Positions 43,973 through 54,603 of a stretch of 64,000 nt of DNA are shown piece by piece. The DNA comes from Arcobacter defluvii (GTDB lineage: Bacteria > Campylobacterota > Campylobacteria > Campylobacterales > Arcobacteraceae). The stretch is taken from NCBI RefSeq assembly GCF_013201725.1, contig NZ_CP053835.1, forward strand, positions 1,860,001 to 1,924,000. The letters run 5' to 3'. How positions within the stretch are numbered: position 1 is the first letter of the stretch; each line of letters begins with the position of its first letter. Made by a program: the position numbers and the translations under genes. The notes below the pieces were generated by a model. That model searched no databases. It was given only the letters and a program-made list of their open reading frames with translations, and was not told where the DNA came from.

Positions 43973-44617
43973 ATGATTTGCCCAAACTGTAAAAATACTA
44001 CCTTTTATATCCTTGCAGATGATTATATCAAATGCAAAACTTGTGCAAAAAAATTATCTCTAAAAAAAATAAAAAAAGATGAATCTATTATAAAAAAATT
44101 TTGTGAAGATAAAAATGCACTTGAAACAGCAAAAGAATTGAGATTAAATTACAAAACTGTAAAAGATAGATTTGATTTATTTAGAAAAAAAATTGCTATT
44201 TTTTTAGAAGAAGAATATCACAATTCAATAAAAGACTATACAGAATATGAAGAGTTTTATTATATAAAAGAAAGAGAAAAAAAGAAAAAAAGAAAATCTT
44301 TAAGCCAAGCAGTAAATATTATAGGTTTTTACTCAAATGAAAGAATCTACACTTTACTTATGCCAAAAGTTGGAAATCGAGCTTTTGATGTAGAAGATGG
44401 TTTTATTCAATATCTAAACTGGTATAAAATACACTCAAAAAACTCTCATCAAACAAAATTAAATGAATTTTGGAAATATCTTGAATCGAACCTAAAAAAG
44501 TATAAAGGTTTTGATGAAGATAACTTTTTTTTCTATTTAAAAGAATATGAATTTAAATTTAACTATCAAAAAGAAGAACAAATAGAGATACTAAATCAGT
44601 TATTTTTTCTTTCTTAA
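43973..44617 (+). CDS. Domesticated IS1595/ISXO2-type transposase remnant (214 aa)
   Basis: N-terminal zinc ribbon CPNCKNTTFYI ... CKTC, an HTH-like stretch (ALETAKELRLNYKTVKDRF), and a C-terminus (LNEFWKYLESNLKKYKGFDE, then FFFYLKEYEFKFNYQ) that closely resembles the end of IS1595/ISXO2 transposases. The protein is shorter than such transposases, the catalytic aspartate strands are not apparent, and no terminal inverted repeats flank it. A regulatory reuse beside hydrogenase genes is plausible. Confidence 0.7.
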   Translation: MICPNCKNTTFYILADDYIKCKTCAKKLSLKKIKKDESIIKKFCEDKNALETAKELRLNYKTVKDRFDLFRKKIAIFLEEEYHNSIKDYTEYEEFYYIKEREKKKKRKSLSQAVNIIGFYSNERIYTLLMPKVGNRAFDVEDGFIQYLNWYKIHSKNSHQTKLNEFWKYLESNLKKYKGFDEDNFFFYLKEYEFKFNYQKEEQIEILNQLFFLS

Positions 44618-44739
44618 AAAATTATATTATAATTTTATTTTATCTTAATTATAATTTTTTTCTTCATACTTTAAGCTATATTTATGGTATTATTATATAA
44701 ATTCACTTATTATTATATTTTTTCTTAAAAGGTGTTCTC

Positions 44740-46704
44740 ATGTTAAAAAGTTTCTCAACGAAGAAGAAGTTATTTCTTTTACCTGTAACATTTATCATTA
44801 TTGTTATTGTTTCAGCTTTTGTCTTTAGCTATTTTAATAGTATTTCAAATGGAAGAATTCATGTTGCTTCACAAACAGATTTGTTCATACAACAACTATT
44901 AAAAGGTCGTATTTCCGTCTATCAATTTCTTAGAACACCTAGTGAAAATACAGCCCAAAATGTAAAAAATGACTTCAAAGAGTTTGATAATTATGTTAAC
45001 AGTTTAAAACCTCTATTGATTGAAAAAGAAAATATTGATTTATCAAATAAAATCTTAGAATTATCAAAAAAATACATTGAAAATTTTGATAAATTTTATT
45101 CTAAAAGAGTTACAGAATTTAATAATGATATATTAAAAGAAAGCCCTGAAGTTCAAAAAATAATAAAAGATATGGTTGATGTTGGACTTGAACTTGAAGA
45201 TAAATTATCAATTATAAATAAAAATGCTATCGAATTAAAAAATTCATCAGAAATAACAATGAATAATGTTTTAATTATTATTGCCATAATAGCAATATTA
45301 TTTTTTGTAACTTTCTCAATGTTTTTATCAAATCAACTAATTAACTCTTTAAATAATTTTCAAAAAGGATTATTAAGTTTCTTTGGTTATGTAAATAAAG
45401 AAAACTCATCAGTTGAAATGTTAGATGATAGTTCAAATGATGAATTTGGGAATATGGCAAAAGTTGTAAATGAAAATATTTTAAAAACAAAAACAACTAT
45501 TGATTCAGATAATAAATTTTTATCAGAGATAAATGAAGTAGTTGAAGTAGTAAGAAATGGTTTCTTAAACAAAAGACTTGAAAATAAAGTTCAATCTGAA
45601 AGTATGGAAAAACTTAGAGTTCATATCAATGATATGTTAATGAGCTTACAACTTAGAGTTTGTACTAATATCAATGATATTTCTCATGCACTAGAAAGAT
45701 ATGCAAAACTTGATTTTACACATAGAATAAGAGGTTGTAATAGTGGAGTTACTGTTGGATTAAATAATCTTGCTGATATTATAAATGAAATGCTTGTTGA
45801 AAATAAATCAAATGGATTAACTTTAGGTGAAAGTAGTCATATATTACTTAAGAATGTTGATACATTAAATAAAAATTCAAATGAAGCTGCTGTTGCTTTA
45901 GAAGAAACTTCTGCTGCTGTTGAAGAGATTTCAAGTAACATTTCAAACAACACAGATAATATTATTCAAATGTCAAGACTTGCTTCAAGTGTTACAAGTT
46001 CTGTAACAAATGGACAAACACTAGCAAGTCAAACAACAAGTGCAATGAACGAAATAGACAAAGAAGTAAATGCTATAAATGAAGCGATTACAGTTATTGA
46101 CCAAATTGCCTTCCAAACAAATATTCTTTCACTAAATGCTGCTGTTGAAGCTGCAACTGCTGGAGAAGCTGGAAAAGGATTTGCTGTTGTTGCACAAGAA
46201 GTGCGAAATCTAGCAAGTAGAAGTGCTGAAGCTGCACGTGAAATAAAAAATCTAGTTGAAAGTGCTACACAAAAAGCAGATCAAGGTAAAAAAATATCAG
46301 AAGATATGATAAGTGGATATAAAGCATTAAATGAAAATATTATACAAACTATTGAACTTATAAAAGGTGTTGAATCTTCAAGTAAAGAACAACTTGCAGG
46401 AATTGAACAAATAAATCATGCCATCAACTCTTTAGACCAACAAACACAAGAAAATGCACAAATTGCTTCACAAACATATAGTGTTGCTGTTCAAACAGAC
46501 ACTATTGCTAAATTAGTTCTTTCAAATGCAAATGACAAAGAATTTATAGGAAAAGATGAAGTAAAAGCAAAAGCACTTTCAACTAATGAAGATATTGAAA
46601 CAAAAACAATAACTAAAAAAGAGATAAAAAAAGTAACTTCTTCGAAACCAAAAGATGAAATAAAATGTGCTAAAGTAGATGAAGATGAGTGGACAAGTTT
46701 TTAA
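44740..46704 (+). CDS. Methyl-accepting chemotaxis protein
   Basis: 654 residues: TM1 (about 11-31), a periplasmic helical-bundle sensor (about 35-170), TM2 (about 176-198), HAMP-like linker, and the signalling hairpin around [20 protein letters not shown] (about 452-471). The C-terminal tail is Lys-rich and lacks a CheR-tether pentapeptide I can recognise. The ligand is unknown. Confidence 0.93.
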   Translation: MLKSFSTKKKLFLLPVTFIIIVIVSAFVFSYFNSISNGRIHVASQTDLFIQQLLKGRISVYQFLRTPSENTAQNVKNDFKEFDNYVNSLKPLLIEKENIDLSNKILELSKKYIENFDKFYSKRVTEFNNDILKESPEVQKIIKDMVDVGLELEDKLSIINKNAIELKNSSEITMNNVLIIIAIIAILFFVTFSMFLSNQLINSLNNFQKGLLSFFGYVNKENSSVEMLDDSSNDEFGNMAKVVNENILKTKTTIDSDNKFLSEINEVVEVVRNGFLNKRLENKVQSESMEKLRVHINDMLMSLQLRVCTNINDISHALERYAKLDFTHRIRGCNSGVTVGLNNLADIINEMLVENKSNGLTLGESSHILLKNVDTLNKNSNEAAVALEETSAAVEEISSNISNNTDNIIQMSRLASSVTSSVTNGQTLASQTTSAMNEIDKEVNAINEAITVIDQIAFQTNILSLNAAVEAATAGEAGKGFAVVAQEVRNLASRSAEAAREIKNLVESATQKADQGKKISEDMISGYKALNENIIQTIELIKGVESSSKEQLAGIEQINHAINSLDQQTQENAQIASQTYSVAVQTDTIAKLVLSNANDKEFIGKDEVKAKALSTNEDIETKTITKKEIKKVTSSKPKDEIKCAKVDEDEWTSF

Positions 46705-46720
46705 AACTTGTTCATATCAG

Positions 46721-47563
46721 CTATTTTAAACCTCTGCCTAAAAACTCTGAAGCTTCTGTTATTATCATAAAAGCATCTGGATCATATTTTGTTATCAAAT
46801 TTTTTAATAAATCAATTTTACTAGCTTCAACTGTAACATAAATAATAGTTTTATTTTGTCCTTGATGAAGTCCAATTCCTGTTAAAATCGTACCATGTTC
46901 TTCGATTCTTTCTCTTATTTGTTCTTTTAAAACTTCTACATTATTTGAAACAATATTTACTATTTTTTTAGAAGGACGCCCCGTTAAAATCATATCAATA
47001 ACTCTAATCCCAACATAAACACTAAGCATACTATAAAGGGATTTATTTATATCGTTGTAAACAAAAACCGATGCAAACATAATAGTCGCATCAATAACAA
47101 GTAAAACTTCTGCTGCTTTATATTTTGTTTTTTTTGCAACTATTTCTCCAACAACCGAAGTACTTCCAGTTGATGCTCTTCCTTTTATTACAAAACCAAC
47201 GCCTAAACCTATAAAAATCCCACCAAAAATTGCAGCCAATAAAATATCATTTGTCATCGGTTTTACGTGTAAAACTTCTTTTAAAACGTCTGTAAAAGTT
47301 GATAAAAGTACTACTACAATAAATGTTTTAAATAAATAGTATTTTCCAAAATAAACATAAGATAAAATCAAAAATGGAATACTTACCATTGCCATAAAAA
47401 TACCTAAAGTAATTTGAGGAAAAAGTGCATGTAAAAGTAAAGAGATTCCTACTCCTCCACCTGTAATTATCTGATTTGGAGACAAAAAACATACTGTTCC
47501 AAATGCCATTGCTAATGAACCTAATACTATAAATATATAATGTTTTAAATTTATTTTTTTCAT
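46721..47563 (-). CDS. YitT family membrane protein
   Basis: 280 residues, about five spans (HYIFIVLGSLAMAFGTVCFL first) and a C-terminal DUF2179 domain (GTILTGIGLHQGQNKTIIYV). Function unknown in the family. Eight bases after the flavoprotein gene. Confidence 0.9.
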   Translation of the reverse strand: MKKINLKHYIFIVLGSLAMAFGTVCFLSPNQIITGGGVGISLLLHALFPQITLGIFMAMVSIPFLILSYVYFGKYYLFKTFIVVVLLSTFTDVLKEVLHVKPMTNDILLAAIFGGIFIGLGVGFVIKGRASTGSTSVVGEIVAKKTKYKAAEVLLVIDATIMFASVFVYNDINKSLYSMLSVYVGIRVIDMILTGRPSKKIVNIVSNNVEVLKEQIRERIEEHGTILTGIGLHQGQNKTIIYVTVEASKIDLLKNLITKYDPDAFMIITEASEFLGRGLK

Positions 47564-47570
47564 ATTTTTC

Positions 47571-48809
47571 CTAATTTTTATTTAATTTTCCAGCTAAAAA
47601 CCCACTTGAAAAAGACCATTGAAGATTATATCCACCGCAAGGTCCATCTATATTTACAACTTCCCCACAAAAATATAAACCATCTATTATTTTACTTTGC
47701 ATAGTTTTTGAATCTATCTCTTTTAGTTCAACTCCACCTCTTGTAATCATGGCATTTTTAAATCCCTCATGACCTATGATTGTAAAAGGTGTCCAAGCCA
47801 AAGTTTTAACTAATTTTTCTCGCTTAATTCCCTCTATTTGTTTAAATCTCAAATTTAAATCAATTTCACAAATATTTAAAACTTGCGTTGCTACACTTGT
47901 TGCTAGTAAAGTTTCTAAATTTTCTAAGATAGTATGTGTTGAATTTTTTGCTATTTCATTTTTTAGATGAGAAAAAATCTCTTCTTCATTTTTCCCTTTT
48001 AAAAAGTTTATCAAAAGTGGAACTTCACTATGTTTTGCTAAAATAGGAGTAATTTCTCTAGCAAAATCCAAAATAACTGGACCTCGTAAACCTTCCTTTG
48101 TGAAAATCAAATCACCAACAAGTTTTAAGTTTTTGTATTTTGGAATATTTACTTTTAATATAGCTTTTGCGATTGTATCAGCTTTACAAGAAGCAAAGTT
48201 TTTCTCTTTTGTTATTAGTGGCATCATAGCTGGATGTGTTGAAGTGATTTTATGCCCAAAATCTTTTGCATAGATATATCCATCACCCGTTGCTCCTAAA
48301 ATTGGATAACCCAAACCTCCAGTTGCAATGATGATATTTTTTGATTTATAGATTTTATCTTTTGAAGTAATGATAAAAATATCTTCTTCTTTTTTTATAG
48401 TTTCAATAGCAACTGAACACTCAACTTCCACTCCAACTCTTTCTAACTCTTCATCTAAAGCACTTAAAATTATACTTGAACTATGATTTACAGGAAATAC
48501 TCTAAAACCATCCCTAGCTATTGTTTCAACTCCAATTTTGGCAAAAAAATCTCTTAAATCAGTTGCATTAAAAACTTCCAAAGCATGGCTCATAAAACGA
48601 CCATTTTTACCAAACTTTGCCATAAACTCTTCAGTTGATAGAGTATTTGTAAGATTACACTTTCCTCCACCTGTTGCTTTTAGTTTAGCTGCAATTTTTG
48701 GAAGTTTTTCAAGAAGTAGTACCTTGTTATTTTCACTAGCACAACTAATACTAGCTAAGATTCCAGCAGGTCCGCCACCAAGTACTATACAATCATAAAT
48801 ATCATTCAA
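47571..48809 (-). CDS. NAD(P)/FAD-dependent oxidoreductase (HI0933/YhiN family)
   Basis: 412 residues with the FAD-binding Rossmann motif VLGGGPAGILASI and the family block KATGGGKCNLTN (about 43-54); the C-terminal CGEVVNIDGPCGGYNLQWSFSSG binds FAD. The substrate is unknown. It follows the SMR gene by about 60 bases and is probably read in part from the guanidine operon. Confidence 0.9.
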   Translation of the reverse strand: MNDIYDCIVLGGGPAGILASISCASENNKVLLLEKLPKIAAKLKATGGGKCNLTNTLSTEEFMAKFGKNGRFMSHALEVFNATDLRDFFAKIGVETIARDGFRVFPVNHSSSIILSALDEELERVGVEVECSVAIETIKKEEDIFIITSKDKIYKSKNIIIATGGLGYPILGATGDGYIYAKDFGHKITSTHPAMMPLITKEKNFASCKADTIAKAILKVNIPKYKNLKLVGDLIFTKEGLRGPVILDFAREITPILAKHSEVPLLINFLKGKNEEEIFSHLKNEIAKNSTHTILENLETLLATSVATQVLNICEIDLNLRFKQIEGIKREKLVKTLAWTPFTIIGHEGFKNAMITRGGVELKEIDSKTMQSKIIDGLYFCGEVVNIDGPCGGYNLQWSFSSGFLAGKLNKN

Positions 48810-48869
48810 ATCAATCTCTTTATATTTTTTTCGTATTATATATAAAGCTTTAAGTGCATCTTCTTAATA

Positions 48870-49196
48870 CTATGATATTTTTAAGCCTACAATTCCAATC
48901 AAAATAAAAAGTATAGAGATAATTTTTTGAAAATTTAAAACACCATTTAGATAAAAATACTCTATTAAAACCAAACTAACTATTCCTATTGCACACCAAA
49001 TTGCATAGGCAAAACTAACTGGTAATACTTTCATAGCTTTTGAAAGAAGAAAAAAACTTGAAATTACCAAACATAAGGTCAAAATAGTAGGAATTGGTTT
49101 TGAAAAGCCCTCGCTATATTTCAAACCAATTGCCCAAAAAGCTTCAAGAAGTCCAGCTATAAAAAGATAAATCCAAGCTACTGTTGTTGCTGACAT
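48870..49196 (-). CDS. SMR exporter of the SugE/Gdx type (probable guanidinium exporter)
   Basis: 108 residues, four spans. The conserved glutamate is in AGLLEAFWAIGLKYSEGF, the SugE/Gdx signature rather than the EmrE type. Gdx proteins exchange guanidinium for protons. It is the last gene of the guanidine operon, overlapping the allophanate hydrolase C-terminal gene by 19 bases, which supports guanidinium as the substrate. Confidence 0.88.
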   Translation of the reverse strand: MSATTVAWIYLFIAGLLEAFWAIGLKYSEGFSKPIPTILTLCLVISSFFLLSKAMKVLPVSFAYAIWCAIGIVSLVLIEYFYLNGVLNFQKIISILFILIGIVGLKIS

Positions 49197-49579
49197 AAGA
49201 AGTTTCTCCAGCTTCCTAAACTTGTTATCTCTTTTGAATTTTTAACATAATCTGCTTCACATAAAAAACCATAAACACTACTTTCATCTTCTAAAAATAC
49301 CGTTCCTATTCCAAGTGGACTTGCTATTTGTTTCATAAACTTTCCAAAATTTTCTACTTTCATAGACCAAACTTCAAGTTCTAATTGACTTGAAACTCCA
49401 CTATCATAAATCATTCCAGGTCGAATTGGAGTTTTATTTTCAAGTAAAAAAAGTCTATAACCTTTTTTTGTTTTGCATTTTTTTACAAAAGTGGCTTCCA
49501 AATCAGTTAATTGCCAATTTAAAGGCAAACCACTCATATGAGCTCCACAAACTCCTATTAAAATCTCATTTTCATTCAT
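49178..49579 (-). CDS. Allophanate hydrolase C-terminal domain, as a separate gene
   Basis: 133 residues (ILIGVCGAHMSGLPLNWQL near the start, GIGTVFLEDESSVYGFLCEA near the end) matching the C-terminal decarboxylase-like domain of AtzF-type allophanate hydrolase, which is normally fused to the amidase. AGGAG lies seven bases before its ATG and its start is one base after the amidase stop, so it is a real gene and not a simple frameshift. The amidase makes N-carboxycarbamate; this domain finishes the hydrolysis. Confidence 0.85.
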   Translation of the reverse strand: MNENEILIGVCGAHMSGLPLNWQLTDLEATFVKKCKTKKGYRLFLLENKTPIRPGMIYDSGVSSQLELEVWSMKVENFGKFMKQIASPLGIGTVFLEDESSVYGFLCEADYVKNSKEITSLGSWRNFLCQQQQ

Positions 49580-49580
49580 C

Positions 49581-50909
49581 TTAAACTCCTAAATATTTTG
49601 AAGTATAACTTAATAGTTTTTCTTCTTCAAAGTTTTTAGCAACTACTGTAACTCCAAAAGGTAAGCCATTTTTCCTAAATCCAGCAGGAACTGCAATAGC
49701 ACTTAAATCAAGTAGATTCATATAATTTGTGTAATATCCAAGATTTGTATTTAGTTCTATTGGATTGTTGTTTACTTCTTCTATTTTATAAATCGTTCCT
49801 GTTGTTGGTGTTAACATAAAATCAAACTCTTCAAACAATTTTTCAGCTTTTTTTCTATTTTTTTTCAAGATATATTCTGATTCAAAATAATTTATTGCAT
49901 TTATATTTTCTCCACTACTTATGATTTTTCTAACAGTTGGCTCAACTACTTGTGGAGTTTTTGTAATAACCTCTTTTATAGCTATAAATCTCTCCGTTAC
50001 CCAAGGTCCACTATAAAGTAAGTTTGCACTTTCATTAAATGGCTCATAATCAATCTCAAAAGCCTTTCCACCTAAACTTTCAAACTTTTTAACTGCCTCA
50101 TCAAATAGATTTTTTGCTTCCTCATCACCAAAAAATTTTAATTGCTCTTTTTTTGGAACTGCAAAAGAGAATTTTGCTTTTTCTTCAAACTCTACTTTTT
50201 CATAATGTCTACTATAAATATCCTCTTCATCATAAGCATTTGCTACTTTAAATACCTCTTTTATACTATCCAACTCTTTTGCAAATACTGTCACACAGTC
50301 CAAACTTCTACAAGCGGGAACAACTCCAGAAGTGCTAAGAACTCCTTTTGTAGCTTTTAATCCTATTAGATTATTAAAAGCTGCTGGTACTCTTCCACTT
50401 CCTGCTGTATCAGTTCCAAGTGAAAAACTAGCCATTTCAAGAGCTACTGCAACAGCACTTCCAGAGCTTGAACCACCTGAAATATACTCTTTGTTTATTG
50501 AGTTTTTACACTCTCCATAAGGACTTCTAGTTCCCACAAGTCCCGTTGCAAATTGGTCAAGATTTGTTTTTCCAATTGGAATAGCTCCAGCTTGGATTAA
50601 CTTTTCAACCACAAAAGCAGATTTTTTTGGAGTATAAGAAAATTCAGGACAAGCAGCCGTTGTAGGAATATTTACTAAATCAATATTATCTTTTATAGCA
50701 AAAGGAATACCATAAAGTGGTAAATCCTCTATATTTTTATTTTCTAAATTTTTTAAATAAAAACTTATTTCTTCTTCAGTTAAAGTATAAATCCAAATAT
50801 TATAATCTCTTGTTTGCTCTATTTTCTCAAAAATAGATGAAATTACTTCTTTTACAGTAACTTCACCACTTAAATATTTTGCTCTTAAATCTTTAATATT
50901 AAGTTTCAT
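49581..50909 (-). CDS. atzF: Allophanate hydrolase, amidase subunit
   Basis: 442 residues of the amidase-signature family. The catalytic triad is Lys in AIKDNID, cis-Ser and Ser in GGSSSGSA (about residues 148-155). It splits allophanate to ammonia and CO2. It lacks the C-terminal domain, which is the next gene. The start overlaps the carboxylase stop by four bases (ATGA). Confidence 0.9.
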   Translation of the reverse strand: MKLNIKDLRAKYLSGEVTVKEVISSIFEKIEQTRDYNIWIYTLTEEEISFYLKNLENKNIEDLPLYGIPFAIKDNIDLVNIPTTAACPEFSYTPKKSAFVVEKLIQAGAIPIGKTNLDQFATGLVGTRSPYGECKNSINKEYISGGSSSGSAVAVALEMASFSLGTDTAGSGRVPAAFNNLIGLKATKGVLSTSGVVPACRSLDCVTVFAKELDSIKEVFKVANAYDEEDIYSRHYEKVEFEEKAKFSFAVPKKEQLKFFGDEEAKNLFDEAVKKFESLGGKAFEIDYEPFNESANLLYSGPWVTERFIAIKEVITKTPQVVEPTVRKIISSGENINAINYFESEYILKKNRKKAEKLFEEFDFMLTPTTGTIYKIEEVNNNPIELNTNLGYYTNYMNLLDLSAIAVPAGFRKNGLPFGVTVVAKNFEEEKLLSYTSKYLGV

Positions 50910-53900
50910 AAATTATCCTTTTTGATGATTACTAAAACATCACCAGAATTTATATTATCACCCTCTTTAAAAAGAATTTTTTCAACAGTTCCACTAATAT
51001 TTGTTTCAATATCAACTTCCATTTTCATTGATTCTAAGATAACTAAAACTTCACCAGCTTTTACTTTATCTCCCTCTTTAACTTCAATTTTCCAAATATT
51101 TCCAGACATGATAGATTCAACGGCTTCTTCATTCTCATTTAAAATGATTTCATCTTTTACTTCAATAACATCAGCTTGAACATTAAATTTATCAAGTCCT
51201 TTTTCTTTCCACATCAATCTTTCATCTTCAAAAGCTTGTTTTCGCATTGATTGGAAACTTGTATGCTCTTTTTTGTTGTTTTCTAAAAACTCTTTATATT
51301 CTTTTAGTTTAAATGTTCCATTTTCAATTTTTAAAGGATATTTTCCATATAAAAACTTCTCTCTAATATCATGTAACTCATCACTAGAAACCAAATAAAA
51401 CCGAACTTGGTCAAAGAATCTTAATAACCAAGGTTTACTAAACTCATTTGTACTTCTATATGTATTCCACATTTGTAAAGTTCTTCCAAAAAGTTGATAA
51501 CCTCCTGGTCCCTCCATTCCATAAACACATATATAAGCTCCACCAATTCCAACAGAATTTTGAGCTGTCCAAGTTCTTGCTGGATTATATTTTGTTGTTA
51601 CCATTCTATGAGCTGGATTTAATGGAGTTGCAACAGGAGCACCTAAATAAACATCACCTAATCCCATAACTAAATAAGAAGCATCTAAGATAATTCTTTG
51701 AACTTCATCAACATCTCTAAGTCCATTTATTCTTCTAATAAACTCAATATTTGAAGGACACCAAGGTGCATTTGATCGTACTCCTTGTTGATATTTATCA
51801 ATTGCTAATTGAATTGATGGGTCATTCCAAGAAAGTGGTAAATAAACTGTTCGTGATTCTACTTCTAAATTTTCAATATCTTTTAGTGAATTTATCGCTT
51901 CTTCTACAAGTTTTAAAATCTCACTTCTATCTATCTCTAAAGAGTTAAAATGAATTTGTAAACTTCTAATACCTGGAGTTAAATCAATGATTGAGCTTAA
52001 ATTTTTCTCTTCAATATAAGTCATTAAAGCGTGAATAAAAAATCTTAATTCAATATCAAGTTTTAACTCCCCTGCTTCAACTAATACAAACTCATTTCCA
52101 GCACTTCTAATAACAATATCTAAATCTAACTCTTTATAATTAAAAGTTTTTATAATTGGCGTTGCTTTTTCTTCATCAAAATCAATAATAAAATCAGCCA
52201 AATTTGGTAAAACTTCATTTGTTTTTATAGCTTTTTCAAAAGCTAAATTCATCAAATCTGCATTTTCTAAACTAACTGGCTTAAACTTGATTTTATCACC
52301 AGTTTTAAGCTGACCAATTTTATGTAATTCGCAAGAAATAATTGTAGCAGGACAAACAAATCCTCCAAGACTTGGACCATCAGGTCCTAAAATTACTGGC
52401 ATATCTCCTGTAAAATCTATTGTTCCAAAAGCATAAGCATTGTCATGGATATTTGAAGGATGAAGTCCCGCATCTGCTCCATCATTTCTTGCCCATTTTG
52501 GAGTTGGTCCTATTAATCTAACACCCGTTCTACTTGAGTTAAAGTGAACTTCCCAAGAAGTAGCAAAAAATTCTTTTATATCAACACCCGTAAAGAAATC
52601 AGGGCTTCCATGAGGACCATAAACAACTCCGATTTCCCACTCATTTACTAAATTTATTTTATTTACAAGCTCTTCATAAACCTCATCTTTAGTTTCAAAA
52701 TAGTTTAACACATCACCTGCTTTAAGCGCACGTCCTGAGTGTCCTCCAAACTCACCTAAAGTAAATGTTGAAGCACTTCCAAGATATGAAGCTACATCAA
52801 AACCACCTTTGATAGCTAAATATGTTCTATTTCCATTTCCAATAACTTTTTTAAACTCTAAAATATCATTCTCTTTTACATTTATTGCTTTATACATCTC
52901 TACACTATTTCCATTTAGTGTTGCTTGCATATCTGCCCCACCAAAAGAAATAGTTGTAGCACTTCTAAATTTAAAAGTAGCTCCCATAAAAGTCATCTCA
53001 ATAAATGCAGCTTTTTCATCATTTTTTAATAGATGATTTAAAAGTCTTGGTGTTAGATTGTCCATAGCTCCAGATGGTGGAATACCAACTGCCCAGAAGT
53101 TTTGTCGTGCAGGATAATCTTGAATAGTAGTCATCGTTCCTGATTTTAAAATATCAACTTTAAATGGTTTATATTCTAATTTCTCTAATACTTTTGTATA
53201 AAAGCTTGAATTTTTGAAAAAGTCTTGTTTTAAAATTGCTTCTAAATATGAAAGATTTGATTCAATTCCATATATTTTTGAAGTTTTTAAAACCTCTTGT
53301 AATTTTGCTAAATTTTCCTCTCTACTATTTCCATAAGAGATTAATTTTGCTAAAAGTGGGTCATAAAATGGACTTACCTCACATCCATCTTCAATCCATG
53401 TATCTATTCTTAAATCTTTTGGAAATTCTACTTTTGTGATAAGTCCAGTGCTTGGTTGGAAATTTTTACTTGCATCTTCAGCATAAACTCTAAGTTGTAT
53501 TGCATGACCTTTTGGATTATGAATATAATCAAGTAGTGGTTTATTATCACCATATGCAATTTTTATCATCCACTCAACTAAATCAACTCCACAAACCTCT
53601 TCAGTAATTCCATGTTCAACTTGTAATCTAGTATTTACCTCTAAAAAGTAAAACTTATTTGTTTTTGTATCATAGATATACTCAACAGTTCCAGCACTTT
53701 TATAATTTACTGCAAGTGCTAGTTTTTTTGAAGCTTCAAATAACTCTTTTCTTAACTCATCACTGATATTTGGAGCTGGTGTTTCTTCTATAACTTTTTG
53801 GTTTCTTCTTTGAATTGAACAATCTCTCTCACCTAAAGTTTTAACATTTCCATTTCCATCACCAAAGATTTGAACTTCAATATGACGAGCTGTTTCAATA

Positions 53901-54502
53901 TATTTTTCTAAAAAAACTCCACCATTACTAAAGTTTGAAGTAGCCAGTTTTATAACGCTTTCATAAGCTTGAACTAACTCTTCTTCATTAAAGCAAAGTT
54001 TCATTCCTATTCCACCACCACCTGCTGTACTTTTTAACATAACAGGATAAGAAATAGTGTTTGCAATCTCTTTTGCCATTTCTAAACTCGTAAGAAGTTC
54101 ACTTCCCTCTAACAATGGTACATTATTTGCTTTTGCAATATCACGCGCAGTGTGTTTTAATCCAAAATCTTCTATTTGTTTAGAAGTTGGACCAATAAAT
54201 GTAATACCGTTTTTTTCACACTCTTTTACAAAATTTACATTTTCACTTAAAAACCCATATCCTGGATGAATAGCATCAACATTATACTCTTTACAAATCT
54301 CAATAATTTTTTTATAGTTTAGGTAAGTTTCTTCTAGTGTAGTTCCATGAAGTTGTACACTTATATTTGCATTTCTTACAAATGAAGCATGTTTATCTGC
54401 CTCACTATAAATCGCAACTGACTCAATACCCATCTTTTTTAAAGTTCTAATTACTCTATTTGCAATCTCAGCTCTATTTGCAATTAATACTCTTTTAAAC
54501 AC
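50906..54502 (-). CDS. Biotin-dependent guanidine/urea carboxylase
   Basis: 1,198 residues: biotin carboxylase with ATP-grasp (1 to about 450, AGGGGIGMKL), carboxyltransferase A/B parts related to KipA/KipI (about 460-1010; QDYPARQNFWAVGIPPSGAM, IGGAYICVYGMEGPGGYQ), and a C-terminal biotin domain with ESMKMEV. Family members were annotated urea carboxylase, but those linked to DUF1989 proteins and a ykkC riboswitch act on guanidine. Context strongly favours guanidine here; the urea-versus-guanidine residue in the carboxyltransferase site was not checked. Confidence 0.9.
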   Translation of the reverse strand: MFKRVLIANRAEIANRVIRTLKKMGIESVAIYSEADKHASFVRNANISVQLHGTTLEETYLNYKKIIEICKEYNVDAIHPGYGFLSENVNFVKECEKNGITFIGPTSKQIEDFGLKHTARDIAKANNVPLLEGSELLTSLEMAKEIANTISYPVMLKSTAGGGGIGMKLCFNEEELVQAYESVIKLATSNFSNGGVFLEKYIETARHIEVQIFGDGNGNVKTLGERDCSIQRRNQKVIEETPAPNISDELRKELFEASKKLALAVNYKSAGTVEYIYDTKTNKFYFLEVNTRLQVEHGITEEVCGVDLVEWMIKIAYGDNKPLLDYIHNPKGHAIQLRVYAEDASKNFQPSTGLITKVEFPKDLRIDTWIEDGCEVSPFYDPLLAKLISYGNSREENLAKLQEVLKTSKIYGIESNLSYLEAILKQDFFKNSSFYTKVLEKLEYKPFKVDILKSGTMTTIQDYPARQNFWAVGIPPSGAMDNLTPRLLNHLLKNDEKAAFIEMTFMGATFKFRSATTISFGGADMQATLNGNSVEMYKAINVKENDILEFKKVIGNGNRTYLAIKGGFDVASYLGSASTFTLGEFGGHSGRALKAGDVLNYFETKDEVYEELVNKINLVNEWEIGVVYGPHGSPDFFTGVDIKEFFATSWEVHFNSSRTGVRLIGPTPKWARNDGADAGLHPSNIHDNAYAFGTIDFTGDMPVILGPDGPSLGGFVCPATIISCELHKIGQLKTGDKIKFKPVSLENADLMNLAFEKAIKTNEVLPNLADFIIDFDEEKATPIIKTFNYKELDLDIVIRSAGNEFVLVEAGELKLDIELRFFIHALMTYIEEKNLSSIIDLTPGIRSLQIHFNSLEIDRSEILKLVEEAINSLKDIENLEVESRTVYLPLSWNDPSIQLAIDKYQQGVRSNAPWCPSNIEFIRRINGLRDVDEVQRIILDASYLVMGLGDVYLGAPVATPLNPAHRMVTTKYNPARTWTAQNSVGIGGAYICVYGMEGPGGYQLFGRTLQMWNTYRSTNEFSKPWLLRFFDQVRFYLVSSDELHDIREKFLYGKYPLKIENGTFKLKEYKEFLENNKKEHTSFQSMRKQAFEDERLMWKEKGLDKFNVQADVIEVKDEIILNENEEAVESIMSGNIWKIEVKEGDKVKAGEVLVILESMKMEVDIETNISGTVEKILFKEGDNINSGDVLVIIKKDNL

Positions 54503-54603
54503 TTTATATCCTTGAAGTATAATTTTGGGCCGTCCCGTATGAATATATCTTATAAGTCGTCTAATAAGATAAAAAGAATTAGCTCTTTTGGGCTTTTAAC
54601 TAA

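Noticed and set aside
43973-44617. Active insertion sequence
   Set aside because: No terminal inverted repeats or target duplication are visible and the catalytic core is not apparent.
51448-54269. Several plus-strand ORFs inside the carboxylase gene
   Set aside because: All are antisense to continuous conserved domains; AT-rich codon bias creates long chance frames here.
50906-54502. Urea carboxylase as the product name
   Set aside because: The domain family fits, but riboswitch, DUF1989 pair, importer and SMR exporter point to guanidine, so the name is given as guanidine/urea with guanidine favoured.
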